Under the pieces are notes generated by a model. It was not told the origin of the DNA and made no database searches. It worked only from the letters and a program-made list of their open reading frames with translations. 64,000 bases of DNA, from NCBI RefSeq assembly GCF_021568855.1, contig NZ_JAKGUG010000003.1, positions 186,001 through 250,000 on the forward strand. Direction: 5' to 3'. Both the position numbers and the translations under genes were made by a program. Numbering within the stretch: position 1 is the stretch's first letter; each line of letters starts with the position of its first letter. Below, piece by piece: positions 1 through 8,533 of this stretch. Source of the DNA: Dethiosulfovibrio russensis (GTDB lineage: Bacteria; Synergistota; Synergistia; Synergistales; Dethiosulfovibrionaceae).

Positions 1-72
1 GACGGATCCATAGAGATCCCGGAAGTCCTTGTCCAATATATGGGCGGGCTTAAAGAAATTACTAATAGATGA
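1..72 (+). CDS. serS: Seryl-tRNA synthetase, C-terminal end (partial)
   Basis: Only the last 23 codons are in the window, ending in TGA. The peptide carries the segment IPEVLVQYMGG, which matches the conserved C-terminal strand of bacterial seryl-tRNA synthetase (usual form VPEVLxPYMGG). The enzyme charges tRNA-Ser in the cytoplasm. The call rests on this short motif alone. A perfect hairpin terminator follows 8 bases after the stop, so serS ends its transcription unit here. Confidence 0.8.
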   Translation, partial: DGSIEIPEVLVQYMGGLKEITNR

Positions 73-79
73 TCTTATA

Positions 80-112
80 GGAAAAACGCCGGCTTCTGGC
101 CGGCGTTTTTCC
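80..112 (+). terminator. Intrinsic terminator after serS
   Basis: A 13-bp perfect stem (GGAAAAACGCCGG pairing with CCGGCGTTTTTCC) closes a short loop. Because the stem is A-rich on the left and T-rich on the right it could work in both directions. It separates serS from the operon starting at 206. Confidence 0.85.
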
Positions 113-132
113 TGGAAAATAGCTGGGTCCGC

Positions 133-141
133 TGGTACAAT
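133..141 (+). promoter_or_regulatory. Candidate extended -10 promoter for the glycosyltransferase/V-ATPase operon
   Basis: TGG followed by TACAAT forms an extended -10 element. The base region 17 nt upstream (TGGAAA) is a poor -35. The predicted leader contains a small hairpin at 163-182 (TACTCC pairing with GGAGTA) just before the AAGGGAG ribosome site at 187-193. It is the only good promoter match between the serS terminator and the GTG at 206. Confidence 0.4.
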
Positions 142-205
142 AGAAACGATGTTATATAGAGCGGTACTCCAAAGGGAGTATCCTTGAAGGGAGCCTTTTT
201 TCGTC

Positions 206-1942
206 GTGATACATTATCTTTCCTCCTCGACTGCTTTTGTCCTATCCTCCCTGGTGCTCGTGTCGTTCATGTTGCAGAGACTCTACCGGAGGACTTTATC
301 GAAAGAACGTTATTTTTATATGAGAGATCTGACTCTGGTGGGAGTCTGGATGCTGTTTGCCCTTTGGACCGGAGACAGCGAAATTCGTGCCGTCGTAGGT
401 ATGGCGTTGTTGGGTTCTATAGTCGGAATGGTGCAGCACACTTCTCCGAACAAGAAACTCTCTTGGCTTTTCGTAGTGGTCGGCTTTTTTTTCGCCCTGG
501 TAGGTCCTAGAATCTCATTCGTAGGCATGCCGGGAGGGCAATATCTTTATCTTTCCTCTTATTCCTCGATTCTGATGACAGCCCTTTGGGTGACGGTTTT
601 CCCTCTTTTGTTTCAGAGATTGGATGCTATCCCTGGGTTGGCCGGACACCTTCTCGGGGTAAGTTTCTCCTTGACCTTGCTGATATCCTCGATTTCGGGG
701 CAACAGGTAGGAGACGCTTTTCTCATGTCTATTGCGGGGGTCTCTTTCGTCGCGGTCTTCTGGAGTAGACTGGGCCATAACTATCGCCAACTTGGGAAGC
801 CTCTTTCCTCGTTTTGGGGTATGTTGGTGGCGGGGGCCTCTCTGGTCGGGGTGACCAAGGGTGTGACCTTCACCACGTTGATGGTGATACCGATGGGGCT
901 CTACGCTCTTCCGATGATGGAGCTATCCCTGTATTTGGTCAGCCATGCCGTCCCTCTGGGTAAATGGGGCAACGTGTCCATCTATCACAGGATGATGGAC
1001 AGAGGGGTGGATCATCCCGGTGCGGTCAAGTTCGTCACGTTCCTCTGTCTTTTGATCGGTACGGTAGTATCCTTCGTGCAGATAGGCATAAACGATACCA
1101 CCAGGCCGGCCTTTTTATCCCTTTTGGCTGTGTCTATAGCAGTAGTGGTCTCCTGCCTCAAAGGTTCGCAAGGCAGGGCTAGAACCGGTCTTTGGGGAAT
1201 CCGGGTCGATGGAATGTCAATGAATTACGCTCTTTCCAAAGTAAGGGGAAGGTTCTTGTCCGGGGCTCCGTCTGCCATGATAGTGACGGCTAACGCTCTG
1301 TCTTTTTATAGGGCTAAAAAAGACCCTCTGTACAGGGAAATTGCGGATTCAGCCTGGCTTACCCTGCCTGACGGTGCCGGATTGGTCTGGGCTCTTAAGT
1401 TCTTGGGCGTTCCGGTGGTCGAGCGGGTGGCCGGCATCGATTTTATGCATGGATTATGCCGTCTTGCCGCAGTGGAGAGATGGCCTATCTATCTGCTGGG
1501 AAGTAAGCCCGATGTCGTATCCTCTGCCGCCGTCGAGCTGGAGCGACTTTATCCCGGTTTAAAAGTCGTAGGCTATCGTGACGGTTATTTCGACGATTTG
1601 GAGGATCAAGATATCCTGCAGGGCATTCGGAGTTCGGGGGCTAAGCTCCTCTTTACTGCCTTGGGTGTACCTAAACAGGAGGCCTGGTTGAACCGTTATC
1701 TTCCCGAGATGGACGGTGTCGTCGGTGTCGGAGTCGGAGGAAGTTTCGACGTGATATCCGGAAGGCTTAGAAGGGCTCCTCTTTTGTGGCAAAAATGTGG
1801 TCTGGAATGGCTGTATAGACTTATTCAGGAACCCTGGCGTTTGCGCCAGGATGTCGATTTGGTGTTGTTCGTATTCTCCGTTCTATTGGAGAAGATAGGG
1901 TTCTCCGGCTGGAGGGGAAAAGATGAAAACCATCGTAGCTGA
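206..1942 (+). CDS. Degenerate WecA-like membrane domain fused to WecG/TagA/CpsF glycosyltransferase
   Basis: A 578-residue protein with two parts. Residues 1 to about 320 are many hydrophobic segments that follow the layout of WecA/MraY-type polyprenyl-phosphate sugar-phosphate transferases but lack their catalytic residues: the FxGDxG aspartate position is K198, and the HxHH loop reads SIYH. Residues about 330-560 are a WecG/TagA/CpsF transferase with T361, N363, D389 in LPDGAGLVW, GVPKQEAW, GVGGSFD and the LEWLYRLIQEPWR tail. TagA-type enzymes add a second sugar, such as ManNAc or ManNAcA, to a lipid-linked GlcNAc at the inner face of the membrane. The GTG start at 206 has AAGGGAG upstream. 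The end overlaps the CBS gene by 20 bases. An intact WecA paralogue lies at 55504. The transferase call is firm; the role of the N-terminal half is inferred. Confidence 0.85.
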   Translation: MIHYLSSSTAFVLSSLVLVSFMLQRLYRRTLSKERYFYMRDLTLVGVWMLFALWTGDSEIRAVVGMALLGSIVGMVQHTSPNKKLSWLFVVVGFFFALVGPRISFVGMPGGQYLYLSSYSSILMTALWVTVFPLLFQRLDAIPGLAGHLLGVSFSLTLLISSISGQQVGDAFLMSIAGVSFVAVFWSRLGHNYRQLGKPLSSFWGMLVAGASLVGVTKGVTFTTLMVIPMGLYALPMMELSLYLVSHAVPLGKWGNVSIYHRMMDRGVDHPGAVKFVTFLCLLIGTVVSFVQIGINDTTRPAFLSLLAVSIAVVVSCLKGSQGRARTGLWGIRVDGMSMNYALSKVRGRFLSGAPSAMIVTANALSFYRAKKDPLYREIADSAWLTLPDGAGLVWALKFLGVPVVERVAGIDFMHGLCRLAAVERWPIYLLGSKPDVVSSAAVELERLYPGLKVVGYRDGYFDDLEDQDILQGIRSSGAKLLFTALGVPKQEAWLNRYLPEMDGVVGVGVGGSFDVISGRLRRAPLLWQKCGLEWLYRLIQEPWRLRQDVDLVLFVFSVLLEKIGFSGWRGKDENHRS

Positions 1943-2399
1943 AGACATTATGAGCCGAGATCTCACGGCGGTGATGTCTCAAGACCGCGTTTTCGACGCC
2001 ATCCACGTCCTGTACTCTCATGGGTTGTCCGGTCTTCCCGTTATAGACGACGATTGGAGGTTGGTCGGATATCTGTCCGAGTCGGATATTCTGAAGCCAA
2101 CCATTCCGACCTACCTCGAGATATTGGCTCAAAGTACGTTTTTTGGAAACGAGGAGAACCTGCTTTTTCAGCGTTTTGGCGCCATGAAGAACGATCTGGT
2201 TAAGGATTTTATGCAGAAAGACCCCGTTTTCGTCTCTCCCGATACGAGCATAATGACCGTTGCGGATATGATGCTCAGAAAGAAATTCAAACGTCTTCCC
2301 GTTACCGAGGAAGGCAAGTTGATAGGGATAATCGATAGAGGTGCTTTTTGCGAGTTTCTGATGGAAGGCGGTATAGAGGGTGTCTCGCCGGAAATATAA
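1923..2399 (+). CDS. CBS-domain pair protein
   Basis: A 158-residue soluble protein made of two CBS motifs, residues about 8-60 (EDIMSRDLTAV to GYLSESDIL) and about 95-150 (VKDFMQKDPVFV to LIGIIDR), with a short insert between. CBS pairs usually bind adenine nucleotides and regulate a partner. No enzymatic domain is attached. The ATG at 1923 lies inside the glycosyltransferase end, with GGAGGGG upstream. Its own end overlaps the first V-ATPase gene by 20 bases. This places it in the ATPase operon and suggests, without proof, that it senses energy charge for the ATPase or the glycosyltransferase. Confidence 0.85.
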   Translation: MKTIVAEDIMSRDLTAVMSQDRVFDAIHVLYSHGLSGLPVIDDDWRLVGYLSESDILKPTIPTYLEILAQSTFFGNEENLLFQRFGAMKNDLVKDFMQKDPVFVSPDTSIMTVADMMLRKKFKRLPVTEEGKLIGIIDRGAFCEFLMEGGIEGVSPEI

Positions 2400-2748
2400 C
2401 CCCGTCGACTCCCTCTCTTCGGCTCCATGGTCCGTCGAAAACGATCGACTTGAGCAAAGCAGGATGGAGTTGGCGACTGAACTGGCCCAAAAGGAGAAAG
2501 AGATAGAGAGCGAACTGGACAAGGCCAAGTCTAGGTTGAAGGAGATGTCGGAGCGAACCATAGAGTTGTTAGGGGAGGAGTTCGCTGCCATGGAGGCCGA
2601 TGTCTTGGATGAGGAAAGACGGGGCCGGGCCGAAAACTTCGAAGTCCTTGAGAGATTGAGGCAAGATCTCTCCCTTTGCAGGGTGGAGGATATCGTGGAT
2701 AAGGCCTTTTCCCTGATCGCTTTTCCCGAAAAGGAGGATTGCTCTTGA
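2380..2748 (+). CDS. V/A-type ATPase peripheral stalk subunit G/H-like
   Basis: A 122-residue, charged, helical protein; residues about 20-95 look like one coiled coil (runs of E, K, L, heptad-like spacing) with no membrane segment. It sits immediately before subunit I, the place of the G (H) peripheral stalk gene in the Thermus order G-I-L-E-C-F-A-B-D, which the rest of this cluster follows exactly. Its likely role is the heterodimeric stalk with subunit E that holds the A3B3 head against subunit I. The GTG start at 2380 overlaps the CBS gene; the stop overlaps the subunit I start as TTGA. The family cannot be confirmed from sequence alone, so position carries much of the call. Confidence 0.65.
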   Translation: MSRRKYNPVDSLSSAPWSVENDRLEQSRMELATELAQKEKEIESELDKAKSRLKEMSERTIELLGEEFAAMEADVLDEERRGRAENFEVLERLRQDLSLCRVEDIVDKAFSLIAFPEKEDCS

Positions 2749-4661
2749 TCCGTAAGATGATCCGAGTCGCCATATGGGGGTTGACCTCAAGGCAGAGAGA
2801 GATCGTCTCTTTTCTTCACGATCAGGGAGTTTTGCACGTGGAGCATGGAGAGGCCGCCAGGATAACCGATGAGGAAGCCGACTCTCTGCGTCTCCTCCGG
2901 AGTAAATTATTGGGTATGATCGAATCCCTTGAATGGGATAGTTGGAAAGAAATAAGGGACGAGGATCTAGACGACCTCGGCCGGAATTTGACCTTGCCTT
3001 TTTCTCAGATGATAGAGGAAACGAACGAAAGTCTGGACCATTTCAAAAAGGAGTTATCCAGCCTTCTGGAACAGAGGGAGGAAGCTCGACGTCTTGGGAA
3101 TAAACTTAAGGGAGCCAGCCATATATCTGTGCATTTCAGATCCTTCGTGCAGTCAGAAAACGAGGAGAACAGAGATGTGTCGATATGGTGGCTTCGAAAG
3201 GAGCAGGTTCCTGAGATCCTATCAGAGATACAATCCCTCCTCATATCCGACCATAGTGGAAGGGGCCCTGTCCCCGAGCTGCATCATCATGTCTTTCATA
3301 TAAGAGAAAAAGAGAGCCTTTTGGCCGTGGGGGTCCCTCTGGAGTATAGGGGGCCGGTCAATCTATTCCTGGAATCGGAGGGCTTCGTTTCCTGGACCCC
3401 TACGGGATGTGAGCCCGGTATGGGGTTGCTCCGATGTATGGAGTACATGGACGAAAAGTTGAACGAGAGTCCAAAGGCCTGCGATCATATAGAGGAAACT
3501 CTCTCCGGTGTTAGGGTTCAGTGGGGAAGTCGTCTAGGAGCTTTGTTCATATTGATAGACGAGAGACTCGAGCAGCTAGTCGTCGAACAAAGGGGAAAGG
3601 ATATGGGAGAGGCCTTCATGTTGGAGGGCTGGCTTCCCGAGGACGAGCGAGATCCCCTATGTGAAAAGCTGAAAAAAGTCTTCGGTGATGACGTCATGGT
3701 TCGTTGGCGATATCCTACCTCCGATGAATGGCAGGTGGTACCCACTGCTATATCGAATCCAACCTTGTTCAAGCCTTTCGAGATATTTTTGAAGCTGGTC
3801 TCACCTCCGAGCTATAGAGGTACCGATCCTACTGTGATGATAGGAATATTCTTCCCCTTCTTTGCAGGATGTATCATAGGGGATGCCGGTTATGGGGTTG
3901 TTTTAGCGTCTTTGGCCTGGTGGCTCAGAAAGAGGACAAACCATCCTATGGTAGCCGACGGGGCATTCGTTTTGCTGACTATGGCCTTTTGGAGCGTTAT
4001 CTGGGGTGTCATCTACGGAGAATATTTTGGAGACGTAGCTCACCGTATTTTCGGTATAGAGCCCTTGGTAGTAGAGAGGTCTCATGCGGTTGTTCCCGTT
4101 CTGGCTTTCACAGTGGCCTTGGGGCTGGCCCATATATTGTTGGGATTGGCGTTGGGCGTGATAGAGGGGATCAAGAACAGATCTCACCACCTGTGGATGG
4201 AGCGTGGAGGGAATATAGTGATAATTCTCTCCATGATCGGGGCTTTATGTGCCACTAAAGGGGTTATACCACAGAGTTTCTTCTCCGTCTCTATGATAGT
4301 CTTGGCGATCGGCCTGATATTGTTGATAGCTGGAGGCGGAGTTGGAGGGCTTGTCGAATCTATGAGCTCTTTCGGCAGCATCCTCAGCTATGTGAGGATA
4401 GGTGCGATCGGTCTTTCCTCGGCCATATTGGCCATGGTTGCGTCCAAGTTCGTCGATGTGTTGGGTGTTTCCTTTTTAGGGATTTTTATCGCTTTAGCGA
4501 TACATCTGTTAAATTTCGTTTTGGCGACGGCCGAGTCGGGGCTGCATTCCGCCAGACTACACTACGTAGAGTTTATGGGCACCTTTTACAGTGGCGGGGA
4601 CACCGAATATCGTCCTTTCGCAAAGAAAAGAAGGAGGAGTTTCAATTGGAAAAAGCGATGA
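2745..4661 (+). CDS. V/A-type ATPase subunit I (membrane stator)
   Basis: A 638-residue protein: a soluble N-terminal half (to about residue 330) with coiled-coil stretches, then about seven to eight membrane helices. The ion half-channel arginine expected in this family is visible in SYVRIGAIGLSSAIL near residue 550. It forms the stator a-subunit next to the rotor ring and couples ion flow to rotation. TTG at 2745 is preferred because AGGAGG lies 7 bases upstream, whereas TTG 2739 is too close to that site. The end overlaps subunit K by 16 bases. Length is typical (600-660). Confidence 0.92.
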   Translation: MIRKMIRVAIWGLTSRQREIVSFLHDQGVLHVEHGEAARITDEEADSLRLLRSKLLGMIESLEWDSWKEIRDEDLDDLGRNLTLPFSQMIEETNESLDHFKKELSSLLEQREEARRLGNKLKGASHISVHFRSFVQSENEENRDVSIWWLRKEQVPEILSEIQSLLISDHSGRGPVPELHHHVFHIREKESLLAVGVPLEYRGPVNLFLESEGFVSWTPTGCEPGMGLLRCMEYMDEKLNESPKACDHIEETLSGVRVQWGSRLGALFILIDERLEQLVVEQRGKDMGEAFMLEGWLPEDERDPLCEKLKKVFGDDVMVRWRYPTSDEWQVVPTAISNPTLFKPFEIFLKLVSPPSYRGTDPTVMIGIFFPFFAGCIIGDAGYGVVLASLAWWLRKRTNHPMVADGAFVLLTMAFWSVIWGVIYGEYFGDVAHRIFGIEPLVVERSHAVVPVLAFTVALGLAHILLGLALGVIEGIKNRSHHLWMERGGNIVIILSMIGALCATKGVIPQSFFSVSMIVLAIGLILLIAGGGVGGLVESMSSFGSILSYVRIGAIGLSSAILAMVASKFVDVLGVSFLGIFIALAIHLLNFVLATAESGLHSARLHYVEFMGTFYSGGDTEYRPFAKKRRRSFNWKKR

Positions 4662-4864
4662 TTGCCCTGGCTGCTGCTCTGGCGGTTGGACTGCCTGCAC
4701 TTGCTACCGCGATTGCTCAGGCTAAAATAGGAAGTGCCGCTGCCAGCACTATAGCGGAAAAGCCGGAGACCGCGGGGACGATGATAATTTTGGAGGCGAT
4801 TCCCGAAACGATGGTTATATTGGGATTCGTCGTGGCTATAATGCTCATCCTTCAATTTGCGTGA
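4646..4864 (+). CDS. V/A-type ATPase subunit K (rotor c ring), probable Na+ type
   Basis: A 72-residue proteolipid with two membrane helices, the short archaeal/Thermus-like form rather than the four-helix form. Helix 1 has Q25 in ATAIAQAK; helix 2 has E54-T55 in EAIPETMVIL. Aligned by eye with Na+-dependent F-type c subunits (Q32, E65, S66), these three positions match as Q, E and T. This favours Na+ rather than H+ as the coupling ion. The TTG start at 4646 follows GGAGGAG in the end of subunit I. The stop TGA overlaps the subunit E start (TGATG). Confidence 0.92.
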   Translation: MEKAMIALAAALAVGLPALATAIAQAKIGSAAASTIAEKPETAGTMIILEAIPETMVILGFVVAIMLILQFA

Positions 4865-5493
4865 TGACCGTCTCCGATAGATCCGATCTGGAGGATTTTC
4901 TCTCTTCTATCCGTAAAGAAGGGGAGGAACGCCTGGAGAAAAGGAGATCGGAGATAGAGGATCGCATCGCCGATATGATAGCTCTTCGCAGGCAAGAGGT
5001 CGAATCCCTGATGAAGGATATGAGGGAGGAGCAGCGAAGAAAGATCGATGGCATGAGGCGAGAATCCAGGCTGAAGCTAAGGGGAGAGATGCAGAGAGCC
5101 GTCGAGGATATCCAGAGAGAGCTTGCGGAAAAGGTAAGAATAGCTCTTGAGAAACGACTGGATTCATTGACGGTATCCGAGGGTGACTATCTAGCCTCGG
5201 TGGAAGCTTTGACCGATGAGGCTTTGTCCGTTTTGGGAGAGGACGCCTCTTTCTCGGTATCTCCCTCTTTGGTGGATTGCCTTTCCCGCGACGGTCGCGT
5301 TCCGTCACCTCTCGACGAGGACGATTGGGGTGGCTGTGTGGCAGTCGACACAGAAGGAGGGGCCGTAGTTGACAACACCTTCAGATCCAGGCTCGATAAG
5401 GTCTTCCAAAGGGCAATCGGAGAGTTGGCTGTCCGGTTTGATGAGGTCATGGAAAGACACCCTGACGTTCGGGGACGACTACGGCTATCTTAA
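4864..5493 (+). CDS. V/A-type ATPase subunit E (peripheral stalk)
   Basis: A 209-residue protein with a long charged coiled coil (residues about 5-100) and a globular C-terminal domain containing the segment VDNTFRSRLDKVFQ, typical of subunit E, which grips the top of the A3B3 head. It pairs with the G-type stalk subunit. Start ATG 4864 overlaps the K stop; GTG 4861 directly before it is equally possible. The 3' end overlaps the likely subunit C start by 53 bases, a fairly deep overlap. Confidence 0.85.
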   Translation: MTVSDRSDLEDFLSSIRKEGEERLEKRRSEIEDRIADMIALRRQEVESLMKDMREEQRRKIDGMRRESRLKLRGEMQRAVEDIQRELAEKVRIALEKRLDSLTVSEGDYLASVEALTDEALSVLGEDASFSVSPSLVDCLSRDGRVPSPLDEDDWGGCVAVDTEGGAVVDNTFRSRLDKVFQRAIGELAVRFDEVMERHPDVRGRLRLS

Positions 5494-6481
5494 CGCGAGG
5501 CTTGGAGGAGAATGGGGGTATTTCTACCCTTATTCCTTTTTTTACGGTATGGCGGACAAAAATTTGGAAGAGCTGGAACAGATCTTCCTTTCGAGCCCTT
5601 ATTCATCCCACTATCGTAAGGAGTTAGCCACCTCGGAGACGTCGGTTTTAGAGCGCATAAAGAGATCTATGGCGGCAGGATCGGCGGAGAAATTTCGTAA
5701 GATGAAAAACTGGTCTCCCGAAGAGGGGAAGATCTTGATGCCGATAATATCCATAAGGGCCGATATATACAACGGCAGAGCTCTGATAAGAAAGTATCAC
5801 AGCGATAGAGCTCCTGTTACAGCGCCTAAATGGCATGATTACGGTTTTCTAGGCGGAGATTTTTTTGACGAGATATGGAGAGAGGGGAATCACGTAGCGG
5901 AGGCTATCGAGCTGTGTTACCGTCTAGGTTCTCCTGCGGCCTTAGCCTTGTCCGAGGCATTGGACGTGCTCCAATCGTCGGGAAACCTCGCTATGGCGGA
6001 GAGAAATTATCTAAAGGGATTGCTCTCCATATGTTACGGATCCCTCAAAAGAAAAAACGATAATTACGCTTTGGTCGAAGATTACCTTGGTCGGACGGTG
6101 GATCTTTGGAATCTCCTCATATGGTTCAGGAGAAACAGCGGAGATTCGGCTTTCCCTGTAGAGTATCTCGACGGTGGAGCTTTTTTCCCCGTGAATCGTC
6201 TCGAGGAAAGCAAGACTATAAAATCCCTGTTGCGGCACACCCCTTGGATGGAGGCTTCCATCTCGGAGGAAGACAGACATTCCGAGGTCGGGCGAATCTT
6301 ACAGGATAAATTCTTCAGGTGGCAGATATCCCAGAGAAGAAAGAGTTTTATGGGTATCGGAGTTGCCATGGCCTATATGGCTCGCCAGATAGTGGAGTGG
6401 CGAAACATGGAACTGTTGGCCGTGGGCTTGGCCGCAGAGCTTTCGCCGGAGAGGATTCGTACCCTCCTGTGGAAAATTTAG
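5441..6481 (+). CDS. V/A-type ATPase subunit C (rotor-ring adaptor)
   Basis: About 346 residues. The segment DDYGYLNARLGG near the N-terminus is the signature opening of archaeal-type subunit C (d in yeast), which docks the central stalk on the rotor ring. ATG 5441 is chosen because it places this motif at residue 13, as usual; the open frame extends further upstream to 5369 inside subunit E but that stretch is not conserved-looking. No strong ribosome site is seen, so expression probably depends on coupling to subunit E. The helical, three-fold domain layout and length fit the family. Confidence 0.85.
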   Translation: MRSWKDTLTFGDDYGYLNARLGGEWGYFYPYSFFYGMADKNLEELEQIFLSSPYSSHYRKELATSETSVLERIKRSMAAGSAEKFRKMKNWSPEEGKILMPIISIRADIYNGRALIRKYHSDRAPVTAPKWHDYGFLGGDFFDEIWREGNHVAEAIELCYRLGSPAALALSEALDVLQSSGNLAMAERNYLKGLLSICYGSLKRKNDNYALVEDYLGRTVDLWNLLIWFRRNSGDSAFPVEYLDGGAFFPVNRLEESKTIKSLLRHTPWMEASISEEDRHSEVGRILQDKFFRWQISQRRKSFMGIGVAMAYMARQIVEWRNMELLAVGLAAELSPERIRTLLWKI

Positions 6482-6494
6482 AGGAGGCCTGCCG

Positions 6495-6767
6495 ATGGAG
6501 GATCCGCAGCGAACTGTAGTGTTGGGACGCAGGCTCTTCATTGACCTATGGAGTCTTTTAGGGTTGGAGCCGGTATCATGCGAGACCCCGGAGATGCTAA
6601 GAGACTGTCTGCCAAGGATGTTGGACAGAGACGACGTAGTCTGTATCGTCGTCGAGGAAAGCTGGTTCGACAGAGTTCCCGTTGCCCTTAAGACGAGACT
6701 TGAGCGGATGGAAAAACCCCTTTGGGTCACCTTACCTACGTTGAATATAGAGGAGCACATGGAATGA
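6495..6767 (+). CDS. V/A-type ATPase subunit F
   Basis: A 90-residue protein, slightly shorter than usual (about 100). It shows the Rossmann-like pattern of the family, with VVCIVVEESWFDRV as the central strand and loop and KPLWVTLPTL near the end. Subunit F sits on the central stalk with subunit D and tunes ATP hydrolysis. ATG 6495 is preceded by AGGAGG at 6481-6488. The end overlaps subunit A as ATGA. Sequence resemblance is modest, but the place in the C-F-A-B-D order supports the call. Confidence 0.8.
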   Translation: MEDPQRTVVLGRRLFIDLWSLLGLEPVSCETPEMLRDCLPRMLDRDDVVCIVVEESWFDRVPVALKTRLERMEKPLWVTLPTLNIEEHME

Positions 6768-8533
6768 GAAGAGAATCCACTATATGGGGTATAGCCGGAC
6801 CGGTCATAAGGGCTGGCGTCGATTTTCCTGTATCGATGTACGAGGTCGTTCATGTCGGCCGTCAACGTCTATTGGGAGAGGTCGTTAGGATACAAAAGGG
6901 CACGGTTGACATTCAGGTCTATGAAAATGCCGACGGGATCGCTGTGGGCGATCCTCTTTTTTTCTCTGGCAATCTTCTTTCGGTAGAGCTGGCTCCTGGA
7001 CTTCTGGGTTCGGTTTTCGACGGTATCGGCCGCCCTCTGAAGGTGCTGGGTAAAGAAGGCCCCTTTTTGGAGAGAGGAAGATCTATTCCGACGGTCGACA
7101 GGTCGAAACTCTGGCATTTTGTCCCCCTCCTCAAGGTCGGAGACAGAGTGAACCCGGGGGATGTCGTCGGGACGGTGAAGGAGTGCGATGCCGTCGAACA
7201 TCGCATAATGGCTCCCCCCGATTTCCGATCCTCCGAGATACTTTCGATCTTAGCGGAAGGCGATTATACCGTAAATACAGTCATTGCGACCTGTGACGGA
7301 GGAGATATATCCATGTTCCAGAGATGGGACGTGAGAAGATCTCGACCTGTAGGGAAGCGTCTGAACCTGGATAGGCCACTGATAACCGGTCAAAGAGTTT
7401 TGGATACCCTGTTTCCCCTCGCTCTAGGCGGGGCCGCTGTCTTGCCCGGTGGATTCGGAACGGGAAAAACGGTTACCCAGCAGTCGATAGCGAAGTGGTG
7501 TAACGCCGACGTAATAATATACATAGGATGCGGCGAGAGAGGCAACGAGATGACGGAGGTCCTTGAGGAATTTCCGGAGCTAAAGGATCCCTATAGGGAT
7601 GCTCCCCTTATGGATAGGATGATCTTGATCGCCAATACCTCCAATATGCCAGTTGCGGCCAGGGAGGCCAGCGTCTATCTCGGTATAACCATGGCCGAGT
7701 ACTACAGGGATATGGGGTTGAACGTGGCTATAATGGCCGATTCCACCTCGCGTTGGGCCGAGGCCCTCAGGGAGATCGGAGGTCGACTGGAAGAGATGCC
7801 CGGAGAGGAAGGATATCCCGCCTATCTGGGAACCCGGCTGGCCGAATATTACGAGAGGTCCGGTCGATCGGTGCTTCTGGGATCTCCTGAGAGAGAGGGG
7901 TCCATAACGGTTATCAACGCTGTCTCTCCCGCAGGCGGAGACTTCTCCGAGCCGGTCACCCAGGCCAGTTTGAGGCTTTCGGGAGTGTTCTGGGCCTTGG
8001 ATAAGGCCCTGGCCCAGCAGAGGCATTTCCCCTCTATTCAATGGAATCAAAGCTATAGTCTTTACGAGCAGGAGATGGAGCGGTTCTATCGGGAAGAGGT
8101 CTCCGATCTGTGGGACGATCTAAAAGCCTTTCTTAGAGGGCGTCTCGCCCTGGAAAGAGAGCTCAGAAATCTGGTCCAGTTGGTCGGCAGAGATGGGCTT
8201 TCCGATAAGGATAAATGGATTCTGTCGTTCGTGGACATATTGAAATCGGTCTACCTCCAACAAAATGCGTTTGACGATGTCGATGCCAGTTCATCCTTGA
8301 AAAAGCAGTTTTCCCTTTTATCCAATCTGAAAAGATTGGACGATGTGGTGGTTGGTGCCCTGTCCTCGGGAGCCAGGCTCGAGACTATATCCGATTTCCC
8401 CATGGTCAGGGACCTTCTCGACCTTAGAGGACAGAATGAGGCATCGATGGACCGAAACTTTTCGTCCTGGATCTCCAAGTTGGAGGAAAAGCTCAAGGCT
8501 TCCGTCGTGGAGGTAGAAGATGAAACTCTATAG
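6764..8533 (+). CDS. V/A-type ATPase catalytic subunit A
   Basis: A 589-residue catalytic subunit. The Walker A loop GGFGTGKT is at residues 229-236, followed by GCGERGNEM and the Walker B region NVAIMADSTSRWAEALREI, all diagnostic. The inserted non-homologous region that sets V/A-type A subunits apart from F-type beta lies around residues 110-190. The start is ATG 6764 (MRRESTIWGIAGPV), with AGGAG 10 bases upstream and an ATGA overlap with subunit F; the frame is open to 6722 but lacks a site there. The end overlaps subunit B by 14 bases. Confidence 0.97.
   Translation: MRRESTIWGIAGPVIRAGVDFPVSMYEVVHVGRQRLLGEVVRIQKGTVDIQVYENADGIAVGDPLFFSGNLLSVELAPGLLGSVFDGIGRPLKVLGKEGPFLERGRSIPTVDRSKLWHFVPLLKVGDRVNPGDVVGTVKECDAVEHRIMAPPDFRSSEILSILAEGDYTVNTVIATCDGGDISMFQRWDVRRSRPVGKRLNLDRPLITGQRVLDTLFPLALGGAAVLPGGFGTGKTVTQQSIAKWCNADVIIYIGCGERGNEMTEVLEEFPELKDPYRDAPLMDRMILIANTSNMPVAAREASVYLGITMAEYYRDMGLNVAIMADSTSRWAEALREIGGRLEEMPGEEGYPAYLGTRLAEYYERSGRSVLLGSPEREGSITVINAVSPAGGDFSEPVTQASLRLSGVFWALDKALAQQRHFPSIQWNQSYSLYEQEMERFYREEVSDLWDDLKAFLRGRLALERELRNLVQLVGRDGLSDKDKWILSFVDILKSVYLQQNAFDDVDASSSLKKQFSLLSNLKRLDDVVVGALSSGARLETISDFPMVRDLLDLRGQNEASMDRNFSSWISKLEEKLKASVVEVEDETL

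Noticed and set aside
1821-2591. A 256-codon minus-strand frame over the CBS and stalk genes
   Set aside because: It spans three overlapping + strand genes with good ribosome sites and has no family features.
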